The notes beneath the pieces are model-generated. The model searched no databases and had not been told where the DNA came from. It was given only the letters and a program-made list of their open reading frames with translations. This document shows, piece after piece, positions 1 through 10,046 of a DNA stretch of 64,000 nt. Position 1 is the first letter of the stretch. Each line of letters begins with the position of its first letter. A program made the position numbers and the translations under genes. This DNA comes from JACKHO01 sp041398745 (lineage in GTDB: Bacteria; Planctomycetota; Planctomycetia; Planctomycetales; Planctomycetaceae): NCBI GenBank assembly GCA_041398745.1, contig JAWKUB010000011.1:62001-126000 (forward strand), written 5' to 3'.

Positions 1-262
1 ATGACGCGCAATCGAGCGGATCATTTCTATCGAGTTCCTGGCTGAAACGGGGAATGTATGGCACAACGCCGTCACACCGAAGCGCGGACTGCTCTCCGGC
101 GGTAACCTGTAAAGACTATTTGAGATTGGCAAAACGAGGCAATTGAACTTGTAACCGCTTCTGGGGGAATGGGTTATGAGTGTGCCCTGGGTTGGGTCGA
201 TGCCATCAAATGGCAACACTTTGAAATGCCGAACCCCTGTTTGACTTCCAAGTGGAACTCAG
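1..262. other. left edge, no supported gene
   Basis: No gene can be supported here. One forward frame is open between stops at about 2 and 110, for some 34 codons, and reads like a protein tail. It begins directly after a stop and cannot be identified. The rest would hold the promoter and leader of the LarA-like gene that follows, but no convincing -10/-35 pair was recognised. Confidence 0.4.
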
Positions 263-1603
263 TTGCCGTCATCCCATGTTCTGACGAAACTACCCGTGAC
301 TCAGCAACGCCCCCGCCCGGGCGGCAGTCACCAATACCCTGAATGGTTTACCTGGCAGAGACACATGGCCGAGATTCTGGAAGAGTTCGAAGTTCGTCAG
401 TGGTTCCAACAACTTCCGCTCGAAGACTTCGAGCAGAAGAAAGTGCTGCTCATCGTCCCCGACTACACCCGCACGGCACCGCTCGCTCTGCTGTTCGATT
501 CACTCTTCAAACGTATTCGGCCCGTGGTGGCTCAGCTCGACGTCATTTTCGCACTGGGCACGCATCCTCCCATGTCGGAAGTGCAAATGTGCAATTTGCT
601 GGGAATTGACGACAAGGAACGCACCCGGCTGTTCTACCAGACGCAACTCATCAACCATGAGTGGGATCGTCCCGAACGCCTGACGACCATCGGTACGCTC
701 ACCAAAGAAGAAACCAGCGAAATCTCGGACGGGCTGCTCTCGATTGATGTCCCCGTGCAAATCAACAGTCGCGTTTCCGAGTACGACCAGCTCCTTGTGC
801 TCGGTCCCGTCTTCCCTCACGAAGTCGTGGGGTTCTCCGGCGGCAACAAGTATTTCTTCCCCGGCATCTCCGGCCCCGACTTGCTCAACTTCTTCCACTG
901 GCTGGGGGCCCTCATTACCAACGTCGGCATTATCGGCGTGAAAGACACACCCGTCCGCCGCGTGGTTGATCGTGCCGCCACGATGATTCAGCAGGAACGC
1001 AAGGCCATTACGTTCGTCGTCACTCCCGACGGCTCCGCCCGGCTGCACGGATTGTTTTACGGCACACCCGAATCAGCGTGGAACGAAGCCGCCGATTTGT
1101 CGGGCACCATCCACATCAAACGGATCGAGAAACCTTTCCACACCGTCCTCTCGTGCGCCCCGCCGATGTACGACGAAGTCTGGACCGCCGGCAAGTGCAT
1201 GTACAAACTCGAACCGGTCGTGGCCGACGGCGGCGAACTCATAATTTACGCCCCGCATTTGAAGAGCGTGTCAAAGACGCACCACAAACACATCATGAGC
1301 ATTGGCTACCACTGCCGTGACTACTTCACCAAACAGTGGGACAAATTCAAAGACGTCCCTTGGGGCGTGTTGGCCCACTCCACGCACGTCCGCGGTACAG
1401 GCACATTCGAAAACGGCATGGAAAACTGCCGCGTCAAAGTCACCCTGGCGTCACAAGTCCCCCCCGAAGTCTGCGAATCCATCAACCTCGGCTACCGCGA
1501 CCCGGCCACCATCAACATCGAAGACTACGCCAACCGCGAAGACGAAGGCGTGCTACTTGTCCGCAAAGCGGGGGAACAGCTTTATCGGTTAAAGGACGAG
1601 TAG
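263..1603 (+). CDS. LarA-like nickel-dependent racemase family protein (DUF2088)
   Basis: This protein resembles the lactate racemase LarA/DUF2088 family, cytosolic enzymes that use a nickel-pincer nucleotide to racemise 2-hydroxy acids. The signs are a D-Y-T-R segment at about residues 67-70 (LarA has D-Y-T-R-P), L-G-T-H-P-P-M near 98-104, and a glycine-rich G-G-N-K-Y-F-F-P-G block near 194-202. The 446-aa length is close to the family's usual 420-430. The start is uncertain: the first 34 residues are Pro/Gln-rich and unconserved in look, and an in-frame ATG at 365 would give a protein beginning M-A-E-I-L-E-E-F. Neither start has a strong ribosome binding site. No larB, larC or larE cofactor genes are nearby, so the substrate is unknown and need not be lactate. 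Confidence 0.8.
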   Translation: MPSSHVLTKLPVTQQRPRPGGSHQYPEWFTWQRHMAEILEEFEVRQWFQQLPLEDFEQKKVLLIVPDYTRTAPLALLFDSLFKRIRPVVAQLDVIFALGTHPPMSEVQMCNLLGIDDKERTRLFYQTQLINHEWDRPERLTTIGTLTKEETSEISDGLLSIDVPVQINSRVSEYDQLLVLGPVFPHEVVGFSGGNKYFFPGISGPDLLNFFHWLGALITNVGIIGVKDTPVRRVVDRAATMIQQERKAITFVVTPDGSARLHGLFYGTPESAWNEAADLSGTIHIKRIEKPFHTVLSCAPPMYDEVWTAGKCMYKLEPVVADGGELIIYAPHLKSVSKTHHKHIMSIGYHCRDYFTKQWDKFKDVPWGVLAHSTHVRGTGTFENGMENCRVKVTLASQVPPEVCESINLGYRDPATINIEDYANREDEGVLLVRKAGEQLYRLKDE

Positions 1604-1681
1604 GGTACGCTGTGCGTATCAATTCTCGGCTCTTCAAGACATGCAGCAGATGTCGGTCTACCCATCTACCGAAATCTGCTT

Positions 1682-1706
1682 GGTGGCACAGACATTCCTG
1701 TCTGTG
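1682..1706 (+). repeat. R1 palindromic repeat, copy a
   Basis: The sequence GGTGG is followed by a perfect 8-bp stem, CACAGACA (1687-1694), loop TTCC and TGTCTGTG (1699-1706). The same 25-nt unit occurs exactly at 38156-38180 and, inverted with one mismatch, at 53146-53170. All copies are intergenic. It behaves like a REP-type dispersed palindrome. Confidence 0.8.
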
Positions 1707-1814
1707 AATGCAGGTCACACCGAAGACAATTCACCTGACATACGGCGATGTTCAATGCAACCGTTGCCTCAAGTTATCCGTTCGCTTGCATTTCTCAAAC
1801 CGTCAGCCAAATTT

Positions 1815-1849
1815 GGGTGGCCCCGGTTGCTTTGCAACCGGGTCCACCC
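1815..1849. repeat. R2 palindromic repeat, copy a
   Basis: This is a 35-bp hairpin with arms GGGTGG-C-CCCGGTTGC and GCAACCGGG-T-CCACCC around a TTT loop, with one C/T mismatch. The left 26 bases recur exactly at 5768-5793. It abuts the decayed IS110 transposase tail that starts four bases later. Confidence 0.8.
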
Positions 1850-1852
1850 ACG

Positions 1853-1987
1853 TTTTACCAGCGACTGGTCGCCAACGGCAAACCCAAAATGGTCGCCCTC
1901 ATCGCCGCCATGCGAAAACTCCTGACCATCCTCAACGTCATGATCCGAGAAGGAAAAACATGGAACCAATCCCCAATAGCCGCTTGA
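1853..1987 (+). pseudogene. IS110-family transposase C-terminal fragment
   Basis: The last 44 codons of the frame (F-Y-Q-R-L to S-P-I-A-A, stop at 1985-1987) match the conserved end of IS110-type transposases, with Y-Q-R-L, G-K-P-K, A-L-I-A-A-M-R-K-L-L and L-N-V-M in the expected order. Everything upstream, including the catalytic DEDD domain, is gone. The fragment begins immediately after palindrome R2. It is a dead remnant of an insertion sequence, and no second end of the element was found. Confidence 0.7.
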
Positions 1988-2011
1988 TTTCCAAGACAGT
2001 CGCTACGGGGA

Positions 2012-5000
2012 CTAAGGGGCGGCCGGTAATACCCGACCCATTCTTGCTGCTCCAATTTGTCCAATCGGGCCTCCGATGATGGGACCGAAGTCCTGGCCGG
2101 GGTTGAATGTCGTACCGGTCGAGAAGAACACGACGGCGTTAGTGCCGAGTACGACGACATCATCAAAGCCGTTGCCGTCAAAATCGCCGATGATGGCTTT
2201 ATCACCCCCTGACTGGGTTCCGTCGACTGCGGCGGTTTGTACGGGCAAATTATTCGACGTGAGTGTGGAACTCGTGGCGACGAGATGGCCAGCATCATGA
2301 ATCGTGAACAGGTCGGCGAGAATGTCATTGTCGAAGTTCCCCGTCATGATGACGTTGGGATACGAAGCGGGAAGAAACTTCGGTGACGTATTCGAAACAA
2401 TGAAATTACGGGCATCGGGGGCGTTGACTCGCGGCGTGCCTGTGGAGGACGCCGTCAGTGTCTGACCGGCGCTGTTGAGCACTGCAATGTCATCGCGACC
2501 ATCGCCATTGAAATCGCTGACGACAAGATTATGCAGACCGCCAGTGGCAACGCTTTGTCCGAACTGGCCCGATCCCAGAATGGCGGTCATCCGACGACCG
2601 ACGGGCGTGCCGATCGAAATAATGGGAATGATATTCGACCGTGTTTCGTCGACGCTGTCGAACAGGCCGAGGATGTCGTCGATACCATCACCATTGAAAT
2701 CGCCGGCGACGAATGCTTCGTAACCGGTCGCGAGTCGAATGTAGAACTGGCTGGTGCCGTTGAAATTCTGACTCCGCATACTGCCGACCCCGACCGGGCC
2801 GCTGAGAATTTGTCCCATAACTTCTTCGCGACCGTCGCCATCGAAGTCGCCCACCATAAAGTTACCCCAGGTGTAGTCGCTGCTGAGCGTGCCTGCGGAG
2901 ACCGGATTCGCTAGCGTGCCGTTGCCGTTGTTCTTGAAGAAATTGAACCGCAAATTGTTGGGATTCAGCGTCATTCCATCGAGCAGGCCATCGCCATCAA
3001 AGTCTCCGATGAACCCATGTTGATGCGATCCCAGCGATCCACTTTGGAACCAGTTCACGGTTTGACTCACGACAGTTGCCAGTCGAAATGAACCGTTGGA
3101 TTGATCAAACACCAATCCCCCCGTCACCTCTTCCGGCGGCGCTTCCACGGCGCCAATGTCGATTCGGAATTCTCCGTCGCCATTGCCGTCGAGGACGCGC
3201 CGGAAGCCGGTCCCGCGCTGATCGGTCAGGAGCGTGGCACCGTTGGCATCGACCGCGCGGACTGTATTCCCATGATCAATGGCGATACTGCCGGCCACCA
3301 GTGCGTGGGTCGGCGTCGGTCCGCCGTTGTCGGTGAGTGCGTTGCTGATGATGGTTGGTGACGGCCGAGTCCCCATGCCTCCGATGCCGACGAGATTTGA
3401 GTTCTTTCCGTCGACCAGACCTCCCGATGTCGCGGCATCCGCGATGATGTTGTGAGAACTGCTCGGATCGACGAGACCGCTGATTTCACTCATTGCGGAA
3501 TGGCCATCGGTGAAATTGGCCGCAAGAATTGTGTTGTGAATCGTCACGGTTCCGTCCGTGTTGTTGATTCCTCCGCCAGACCCTGAATTGCTGTTTCCGG
3601 TATCAGCCTGGTTCCCAACAATCGTGCTATTGGTGACGATCAACTTCCCGGTCGCGAGTGCATTGACGATCCCACCTCCGGCGACCATTGCAGAGTTCAA
3701 TGACAGAGTACTGTTGATGATCCACAATTCTTCAGAGTTGTAGATTGCCCCACCATGAATAGTTGCGGTGTTTTGCGAGAGCGTGCTGTTGACAATCGTC
3801 AGTCGGACGCCAGAGGCATCGGAATCGTTGTCGATTGCTCCCCCATAGCTGGCGTGATTCATATTGATGTTCATTTCCCGAAGCGTCAGATCGCCATCGT
3901 TATTGATCGCTCCACCCTCGCTGCCGTTTCCACCTGTCAGCCGCAATCCGCTGATCTCGACTTTGGTTCCGGCGTTGATCTGAAAGATGCGGGTGGTGTT
4001 ATCGCCGTGAATCGAGAGAAATTTGGCTCCTGGACCGCGGATCAGGACATCGCGATCCACGACGAGCTGTTGACCTGTCGTGAGACGGATTTCATCGTTG
4101 AACAGGAATTGGAATTCGATCACGTTCGGAATGCCGCCGACATTTGCCCCAATCTGCTGTGAGTTGGACTGGGCGATGGCTTCGCGGAGCGAGAAGAACT
4201 CGTCATTGGTCGTTTCATCAAGCTTCGTATTGACCAGCAGCCTAGGTTGAAGTTCGTATGCTCCGATATCAACGGTTGTCTCGCCGTCGGGTCCGCCCTG
4301 CCCGAATCGTGTAAAGATTCCGCGGGCATCATTGAAGAATTGTCGACTCAGGAGAATCGGCGACACCAGACTGTCGTCTCCCGCGTTGACGGCAACACCG
4401 CTCGCGACGAGCGCATGGGTCGGGACGCTGCCACCATTACTCTGGAGTCTGTTGTCCAGATAACTGCTGGCGATTCGTTCCCCAACTCCATTCAACCCAA
4501 CGATGTTCCCGGACTGACCATTCATCAGACCACCGGAAGAGGCGGCATCGCCGATGAGGTTATGCGATCCCTGAAATGTTCCCGACAGGTCGCTGGGAGC
4601 TGTGAACGCATCTTGAAAGTTTCCTCCAACAATCGTGTTATCGAGGACAATCGAGCCGCCGCTGTTTGAGATTCCACCACCCGCCTCCGTTCCGCTTTCG
4701 TCGAAATCGGCTCGATTCTTCGTGATTGTACTGTTCGAGACCAGCGACTGGCCCCCCCCACTTGCCGACTGGTGAATCCCGCCCCCTTCGCCGAACGAAA
4801 AGTTATCGGAGATTGTGGTGTTGACCAGCGTCATGATTTCATTATTGAAGATCGCCCCCCCGGATCTCGTCGCTCCGTTTTGAGAGAGTGTGCTGTCGAT
4901 GATGGTCAGACTGACTCCCGTCGCGATGGAATCGTTGTCGATTGCCCCCCCGAAGTCGGCCGCGTTGCCGGACAACCACATTGTCTGCAGGGTGAGATTT

Positions 5001-5482
5001 CCGTCGTTATTGATCGAGCCCCCTTCGAAGCCCCCCCGGCCGTTGATCAGGTGGAAACCTTCGATCGTCACTGTCGCCCCGGGACCAATCTGGAAATGAC
5101 GCGACATCAGATTGGCGTCAATGGTGGTAAGAGGGAGGCTTTGGCTCGAAATGATCGTATCATCCGAGACGACGAGTTCCCCGGCAGTTAAGACGATATT
5201 ATTGACCACGGAAGGAGAGATAAAAACAACGTCGCTTCCGAGAATCGAATTCGCGGCTGTTATGGCCTCGCGAAGAGACAACACGCCATCGCCCGAGTTG
5301 ACCACATCGAGATGTGTGGTCACGGTGAAATTTGCTAAGAGCGTGCGATCCTCCAAAAATTCGCACTGGGCCAGTCGTCTCTTTTTTCGAGCAAGCGCCA
5401 AACTTTTCCGATCGGAGAAGAGCCGAATCCACGTCGACAGCGACATAAAAGTCCAGTTTCTGGCCAGCCAATTGCAACTCAT
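2012..5482 (-). CDS. secreted beta-helix/choice-of-anchor Q and VCBS repeat surface protein
   Basis: A 1,156-aa exported surface protein. Residues 43-49 are L-E-D-R-T-L-L, the planctomycete extracellular N-terminal motif. Two homologous parallel beta-helix domains follow, each opening with S-L-R-E-A-I (69-74 and 431-436) and built from rungs such as G-G-A-I and G-G-G-I. The first ends at D-I-G-A-Y-E (405-410) and the second at D-I-G-A-V-E near 780, the choice-of-anchor-Q signature. The last 370 residues hold six FG-GAP/VCBS-like blades with D-x-D-G-D-G or D-x-N-G-D-G calcium loops. The role is probably adhesion or carbohydrate contact at the cell surface. An alternative start is M13 (5446). 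A decayed copy of its C-terminus lies just upstream at 5622-5767. Confidence 0.8.
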   Translation of the reverse strand: MSCNWLARNWTFMSLSTWIRLFSDRKSLALARKKRRLAQCEFLEDRTLLANFTVTTHLDVVNSGDGVLSLREAITAANSILGSDVVFISPSVVNNIVLTAGELVVSDDTIISSQSLPLTTIDANLMSRHFQIGPGATVTIEGFHLINGRGGFEGGSINNDGNLTLQTMWLSGNAADFGGAIDNDSIATGVSLTIIDSTLSQNGATRSGGAIFNNEIMTLVNTTISDNFSFGEGGGIHQSASGGGQSLVSNSTITKNRADFDESGTEAGGGISNSGGSIVLDNTIVGGNFQDAFTAPSDLSGTFQGSHNLIGDAASSGGLMNGQSGNIVGLNGVGERIASSYLDNRLQSNGGSVPTHALVASGVAVNAGDDSLVSPILLSRQFFNDARGIFTRFGQGGPDGETTVDIGAYELQPRLLVNTKLDETTNDEFFSLREAIAQSNSQQIGANVGGIPNVIEFQFLFNDEIRLTTGQQLVVDRDVLIRGPGAKFLSIHGDNTTRIFQINAGTKVEISGLRLTGGNGSEGGAINNDGDLTLREMNINMNHASYGGAIDNDSDASGVRLTIVNSTLSQNTATIHGGAIYNSEELWIINSTLSLNSAMVAGGGIVNALATGKLIVTNSTIVGNQADTGNSNSGSGGGINNTDGTVTIHNTILAANFTDGHSAMSEISGLVDPSSSHNIIADAATSGGLVDGKNSNLVGIGGMGTRPSPTIISNALTDNGGPTPTHALVAGSIAIDHGNTVRAVDANGATLLTDQRGTGFRRVLDGNGDGEFRIDIGAVEAPPEEVTGGLVFDQSNGSFRLATVVSQTVNWFQSGSLGSHQHGFIGDFDGDGLLDGMTLNPNNLRFNFFKNNGNGTLANPVSAGTLSSDYTWGNFMVGDFDGDGREEVMGQILSGPVGVGSMRSQNFNGTSQFYIRLATGYEAFVAGDFNGDGIDDILGLFDSVDETRSNIIPIISIGTPVGRRMTAILGSGQFGQSVATGGLHNLVVSDFNGDGRDDIAVLNSAGQTLTASSTGTPRVNAPDARNFIVSNTSPKFLPASYPNVIMTGNFDNDILADLFTIHDAGHLVATSSTLTSNNLPVQTAAVDGTQSGGDKAIIGDFDGNGFDDVVVLGTNAVVFFSTGTTFNPGQDFGPIIGGPIGQIGAARMGRVLPAAP

Positions 5483-5621
5483 CCCAATCCATGCCCGGCC
5501 TCAGCGGGATTCGTCTCGGCTGACTTTATCCCTCATCATTCCGTATGTCAATCGCGGCTCGAAATCTTAACTGAGAGCGACATCATCGGCACCACTTCCC
5601 TTTGTCATACAAGATCTCCAG

Positions 5622-5767
5622 CTACATCACCCGGCCGGCCCTTGCAACTCCGATTTGGCCGATGGCTCCGCCGATGACGTTGCCAAAGTTGAGCCCGGTG
5701 TCGAAAGTGGTTCCCAGCGACAGGTACCGGGAGGCGGTCGTGCCGAGGACAATGAGTTCTTCGAGGC
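5622..5767 (-). pseudogene. decayed copy of the VCBS protein C-terminus
   Basis: Read on the minus strand this frame gives L-E-E-L-I-V-L-G-T-T, then G-T-T-F-D-T-G-L-N-F-G, I-G-G-A-I-G-Q-I-G-V-A-R and A-G-R-V-M with a TAG stop at 5622-5624. The neighbouring gene ends V-V-V-L-G-T-N, G-T-T-F-N-P-G-Q-D-F-G, I-G-G-P-I-G-Q-I-G-A-A-R, M-G-R-V-L. The similarity is clear over about 45 codons. Everything 5' of this tail is replaced by palindrome R2 copy b and unrelated sequence, so it is a remnant of a former tandem paralogue. Confidence 0.75.
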
Positions 5768-5793
5768 GGGTGGCCCCGGTTGCTTTGCAACCG
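5768..5793. repeat. R2 palindromic repeat, copy b (half)
   Basis: These 26 bases are identical to 1815-1840 and include the 8-bp stem CCGGTTGC/GCAACCGG-type core. The outer right arm is lost. As with copy a, it sits exactly at the broken end of a decayed gene. Confidence 0.75.
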
Positions 5794-6203
5794 TTGGCGG
5801 CCGACAGGCCCGGGAGGTTTTCCTACGGTCGACCATCTAACTCAATCGCCCCCACCAAGCGGCGCGCCGAGTTACCATAGGGCATGCACCTTGTAGGGCA
5901 CGGCTCCCGCCTGCCTTCCTCTACATGATTCCATTTGTGAGCGAGAACCAATTGGGTGGCACGACCCAGAACGAAACGAGGTGAAGTGATGGGCGTGGCC
6001 ATGTGTGTAGACCACAAACTCCCGTAAAGAACAGAAACGCCGAGAGCGCTGAGGTCGCGGAGAACAAGGAGTACCTCCCCAATCTTCTGCGGTTCAAAAT
6101 CATCGAATGCAACTGGCGACCGCGAAGCACGGCCCTTGCCTGCGCGGTTCGTCGAAACTGGATCCAGAGGCCTTTGCCAGCTACTTAAGGTGAGTTGCCA
6201 GTT
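5794..6203. other. intergenic, decayed sequence
   Basis: No intact gene is visible. Short open frames on both strands have no recognisable product. The stretch at 6027-6066 resembles the degenerate A/G-rich intergenic repeats common in planctomycetes. The region looks like gene debris between two pseudogenes. Confidence 0.4.
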
Positions 6204-7197
6204 TCATCTGGCAATTCCTTTCAGGTCAATTCGTTCAATCTCGACGACATAGGCGCCTCGCTCCAGGCCATGCTCGGTATTAATGAACCATGTCTGCAAT
6301 TGAGTGTGGCCAGCAGGCAACTGCAACTCAAATGTCGCCGAATGGTCCGTACGATCAATATTCTTCTCGACGAGTTGTTCCCCGACTCTCAGTCTGACGC
6401 TCGTCGCACCAACAGGGCCAGGCGCATCAGCCGGAAATCGCGAAAGTCGAATTGCGTACCGGCCTGCTTGCGTCACGTCGACATCCCAGGAGCCGTTGAT
6501 TTCCAGCGAGTCATCGCTGAGTTGACCTTGCTGCCAAACGACGCCGTAGCCGTTGACCAGCTCACGCTCGGGATGCCAGTCTCGGACAGTCAACCGAACT
6601 GGATTCTGCTCTCCGCCGACACGAAATGGTATCGGTGGCAATCCGTCAGCAAACACGTTGCCCTAATGATTAGCGAATGATTTGTAGAACTCAGAGACAA
6701 TTTCGGGATAGCTCTGAGCGAGATTCGATTTCTGTTCGGGATCGAGTTCGTGGTCGTACAACTCCCCGTCCACCATTCTCCACCTTTCGGTGAGCACCGC
6801 GTAGTGCAGATACTTTCCTCCTGAGGTTTCAGCTTTCGGCAACGACGGTTGATCGCTTTGACGCAGGACGAACAGAGTTCGCTCCTGCCAGGGTGGGTTC
6901 TCGTTGTCGCTGATCAACAACGTCACAATGGATACGCCGTCCAGTTCGAGTTGTCGCGGTGGACTCAGGTGACAGAGTTCGATCAATGTCGGCAGCCAAT
7001 CCCGGTGGCAAGTTAGTTGATGGACTTTACGACCTGACTGAAATCGCCCCGGCCATCGCGCAAAACATGCAGCGCGATGTCCGCCTTCACAGACCGACCC
7101 TTGCCATGACAACTCATGTTGCCATAGCCCTGATCATCGGTGACGATCAAAATGACGTTCGGGCGAGCTGTTATCTCTTCCCCCGCTCCGCTCGCTA
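6204..7197 (-). pseudogene. sulfatase (arylsulfatase family), main part of a broken gene
   Basis: This is the remains of a secreted formylglycine sulfatase, split from its signal peptide (8125-8175) by the IS element at 7198-8124. Just inside the break is R-P-N-V-I-L-I-V-T-D-D-Q-G-Y-G, the first metal-binding segment. Near 7095 it jumps out of frame to G-S-V-C-E-G-G-H-R, normally about 270 residues later, so the C-x-P-S-R formylglycine site and most of the active site are deleted. The frame then runs through D-W-L-P-T-L-I-E-L and L-D-G-V-S to a TAG at 6663-6665. It continues in the same frame through an additional C-terminal beta domain (W-D-V-D-V, G-A-Y-V-V-E-I) to the final stop at 6204. 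It has at least four lesions: IS insertion, internal deletion, frame change and nonsense codon. Confidence 0.9.
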
Positions 7198-7286
7198 GGC
7201 TCTGTCCCTTAATTGCTATTTCGTAGAGAGGCGGCATCTGACAACCTCCGAGAGTTTCTTACCACAGATGCTCAAGGAGGAGCCAG

Positions 7287-7499
7287 ATGTCGCGTCATAA
7301 TTTGACAGATTCGGAATGGAATGCAATTGAGAAGTTCTTGCCTGAGGAGCGTCCTTCTCGGCCTGGTCGCCCCTGGCGGCCCCATCGGCAAGTGATCAGC
7401 GGCATTTTTTTGTCCTGCATACCGGAATTCCCTGGCAAGATCTTCCGGAGGAATTCGGCAAATCCAAAACGGTCTACAATCGTTTTCGGCGATGGGTGA
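7287..7499 (+). CDS. IS5-family transposase, OrfA (N-terminal part)
   Basis: This encodes the N-terminal DNA-binding part of the transposase, beginning L-T-D-S-E-W-N-A-I-E-K-F-L-P as in IS5/IS427 elements, with G-R-P-W-R following. A run of seven T (7405-7411) lies where the conserved reading passes to the -1 frame. After the slip the protein would read G-I-F-F-V-L-H-T-G-I-P-W-Q-D-L-P, the expected family sequence, whereas the zero-frame residues after V-I-S-G-I have no family character. OrfA alone is 70 aa. The functional product is probably the OrfAB fusion of about 275 residues. Confidence 0.85.
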   Translation: MSRHNLTDSEWNAIEKFLPEERPSRPGRPWRPHRQVISGIFLSCIPEFPGKIFRRNSANPKRSTIVFGDG

Positions 7500-8113
7500 A
7501 GTCAGGTCTCTGGCAGTCGATCTACGAAGCCTTGATTGGTCGAATCTTGAAAGCAGGTGAAATTGATTTCGAGTTGTGGTGTGTGGATGGGACGGTCATC
7601 CGGGCACATCGCGTTGCTGCGGGCGCACCGAAAGAAGACGAAACAGCCCAAGAAAACGCAGAAAAACACGCCTTGGGGCGGTCTCGCGGAGGTTACACCA
7701 CGAAGCTCCATTTTCTGACTGATGGCCAAGGCATTCCGCTGGGAGTGATTGCAACTCCAGGCCAACGTAATGAAGCTCCAGAATTTGAAAACGTCATGAA
7801 CGCCTGTCTGATCAACACTTTCAGAAGGAACAAGCGTCCAGAAGCACTCGCTGGCGACAAAGCGTACAGTTCGACAGGCATTCGCCAATACATCAACAAA
7901 CTGGGCATTGAAGACGTCATTCCCACACGCTCCAATGAAACGAAACACGACCATTTCGACAAACACAAATATCGATCCCGCAACATCATCGAGCGAGCCA
8001 TTGGCTGGATCAAAGAGTTCCGACGAGTTGCGACTCGATATGAAAAAATCGTCGACAATTACCTGGCAATGGTCCACATCGCAATTTGCCGAATGCTGCT
8101 AAACTGGAATTAA
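7496..8113 (+). CDS. IS5-family transposase, OrfB (catalytic part)
   Basis: This is the DDE catalytic domain of the IS transposase. Visible are C-V-D-G-T-V-I-R-A-H (first Asp), L-A-G-D-K-A-Y-S-S (second Asp) and N-I-I-E-R-A-I-G-W-I-K (the Glu), followed by R-V-A-T-R-Y-E-K and a normal C-terminus. The annotated ATG at 7496 is internal. The frame is open back to the T7 run near 7405 and is probably entered by -1 frameshifting from OrfA. The stop is 11 bp inside the right end of the element. Confidence 0.88.
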   Translation: MKSGLWQSIYEALIGRILKAGEIDFELWCVDGTVIRAHRVAAGAPKEDETAQENAEKHALGRSRGGYTTKLHFLTDGQGIPLGVIATPGQRNEAPEFENVMNACLINTFRRNKRPEALAGDKAYSSTGIRQYINKLGIEDVIPTRSNETKHDHFDKHKYRSRNIIERAIGWIKEFRRVATRYEKIVDNYLAMVHIAICRMLLNWN

Positions 8114-8124
8114 GGGACAGAGCC

Positions 8125-8175
8125 TAGGCCAGCAAGCGATAGAATAAGCAAAGAAAGGATGGTGGTGTAATTCAT
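8125..8175 (-). pseudogene. sulfatase signal-peptide stub, cut off by the IS
   Basis: From an ATG at 8175 the minus strand encodes M-N-Y-T-T-I-L-S-L-L-I-L-S-L-A-G-L, a typical signal peptide, and then meets the IS at the TA duplication. Joined across the element it continues A-S-G-A-G-E-E-I-T-A-R-P-N-V-I-L-I-V in the same frame. This identifies it as the first exon-like piece of the pseudogene at 6204-7197. A GGATGGTGGTG-like purine-poor leader sits between this start and the next gene upstream. Confidence 0.85.
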
Positions 8176-8308
8176 ATTGGCCGTCGCACCCGTCATTGCT
8201 GCCTGTTTGACGTGCGTCGAGCGACATGTGTTTCGTTTTCATTCAACGAGGTCCGGTTGGAGACCGGAGGCTGGCCTTGCGGTCAAGATTGACCCATTTG
8301 GTGGTGCG

Positions 8309-9982
<1,674 letters not shown>

Positions 9983-10046
9983 TAGTTCGTTCCAACAATT
10001 TCTTTTAGGACAAGAGGAATGCACTGCGGATTCTGGAAACCAGCTT

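Larger units (their letters stand above)
7198..8124 (+). mobile_element. IS5-family (IS427-like) insertion sequence
   Basis: A 927-bp element with perfect terminal inverted repeats: GGCTCTGTCCCTTAATT at 7198-7214 and its complement at 8108-8124. It is flanked by a TA target duplication (7196-7197 and 8125-8126). Removing the element and one TA restores an in-frame sulfatase signal peptide and mature N-terminus, which fixes both boundaries. It carries a two-frame transposase. Perfect ends and an undamaged transposase suggest a recent arrival that may still be mobile. Confidence 0.92.

Noticed and set aside
500..1048. 182-residue minus-strand frame inside the LarA-like gene
   Set aside because: It is a shadow frame of the racemase gene; the forward frame carries all family motifs.
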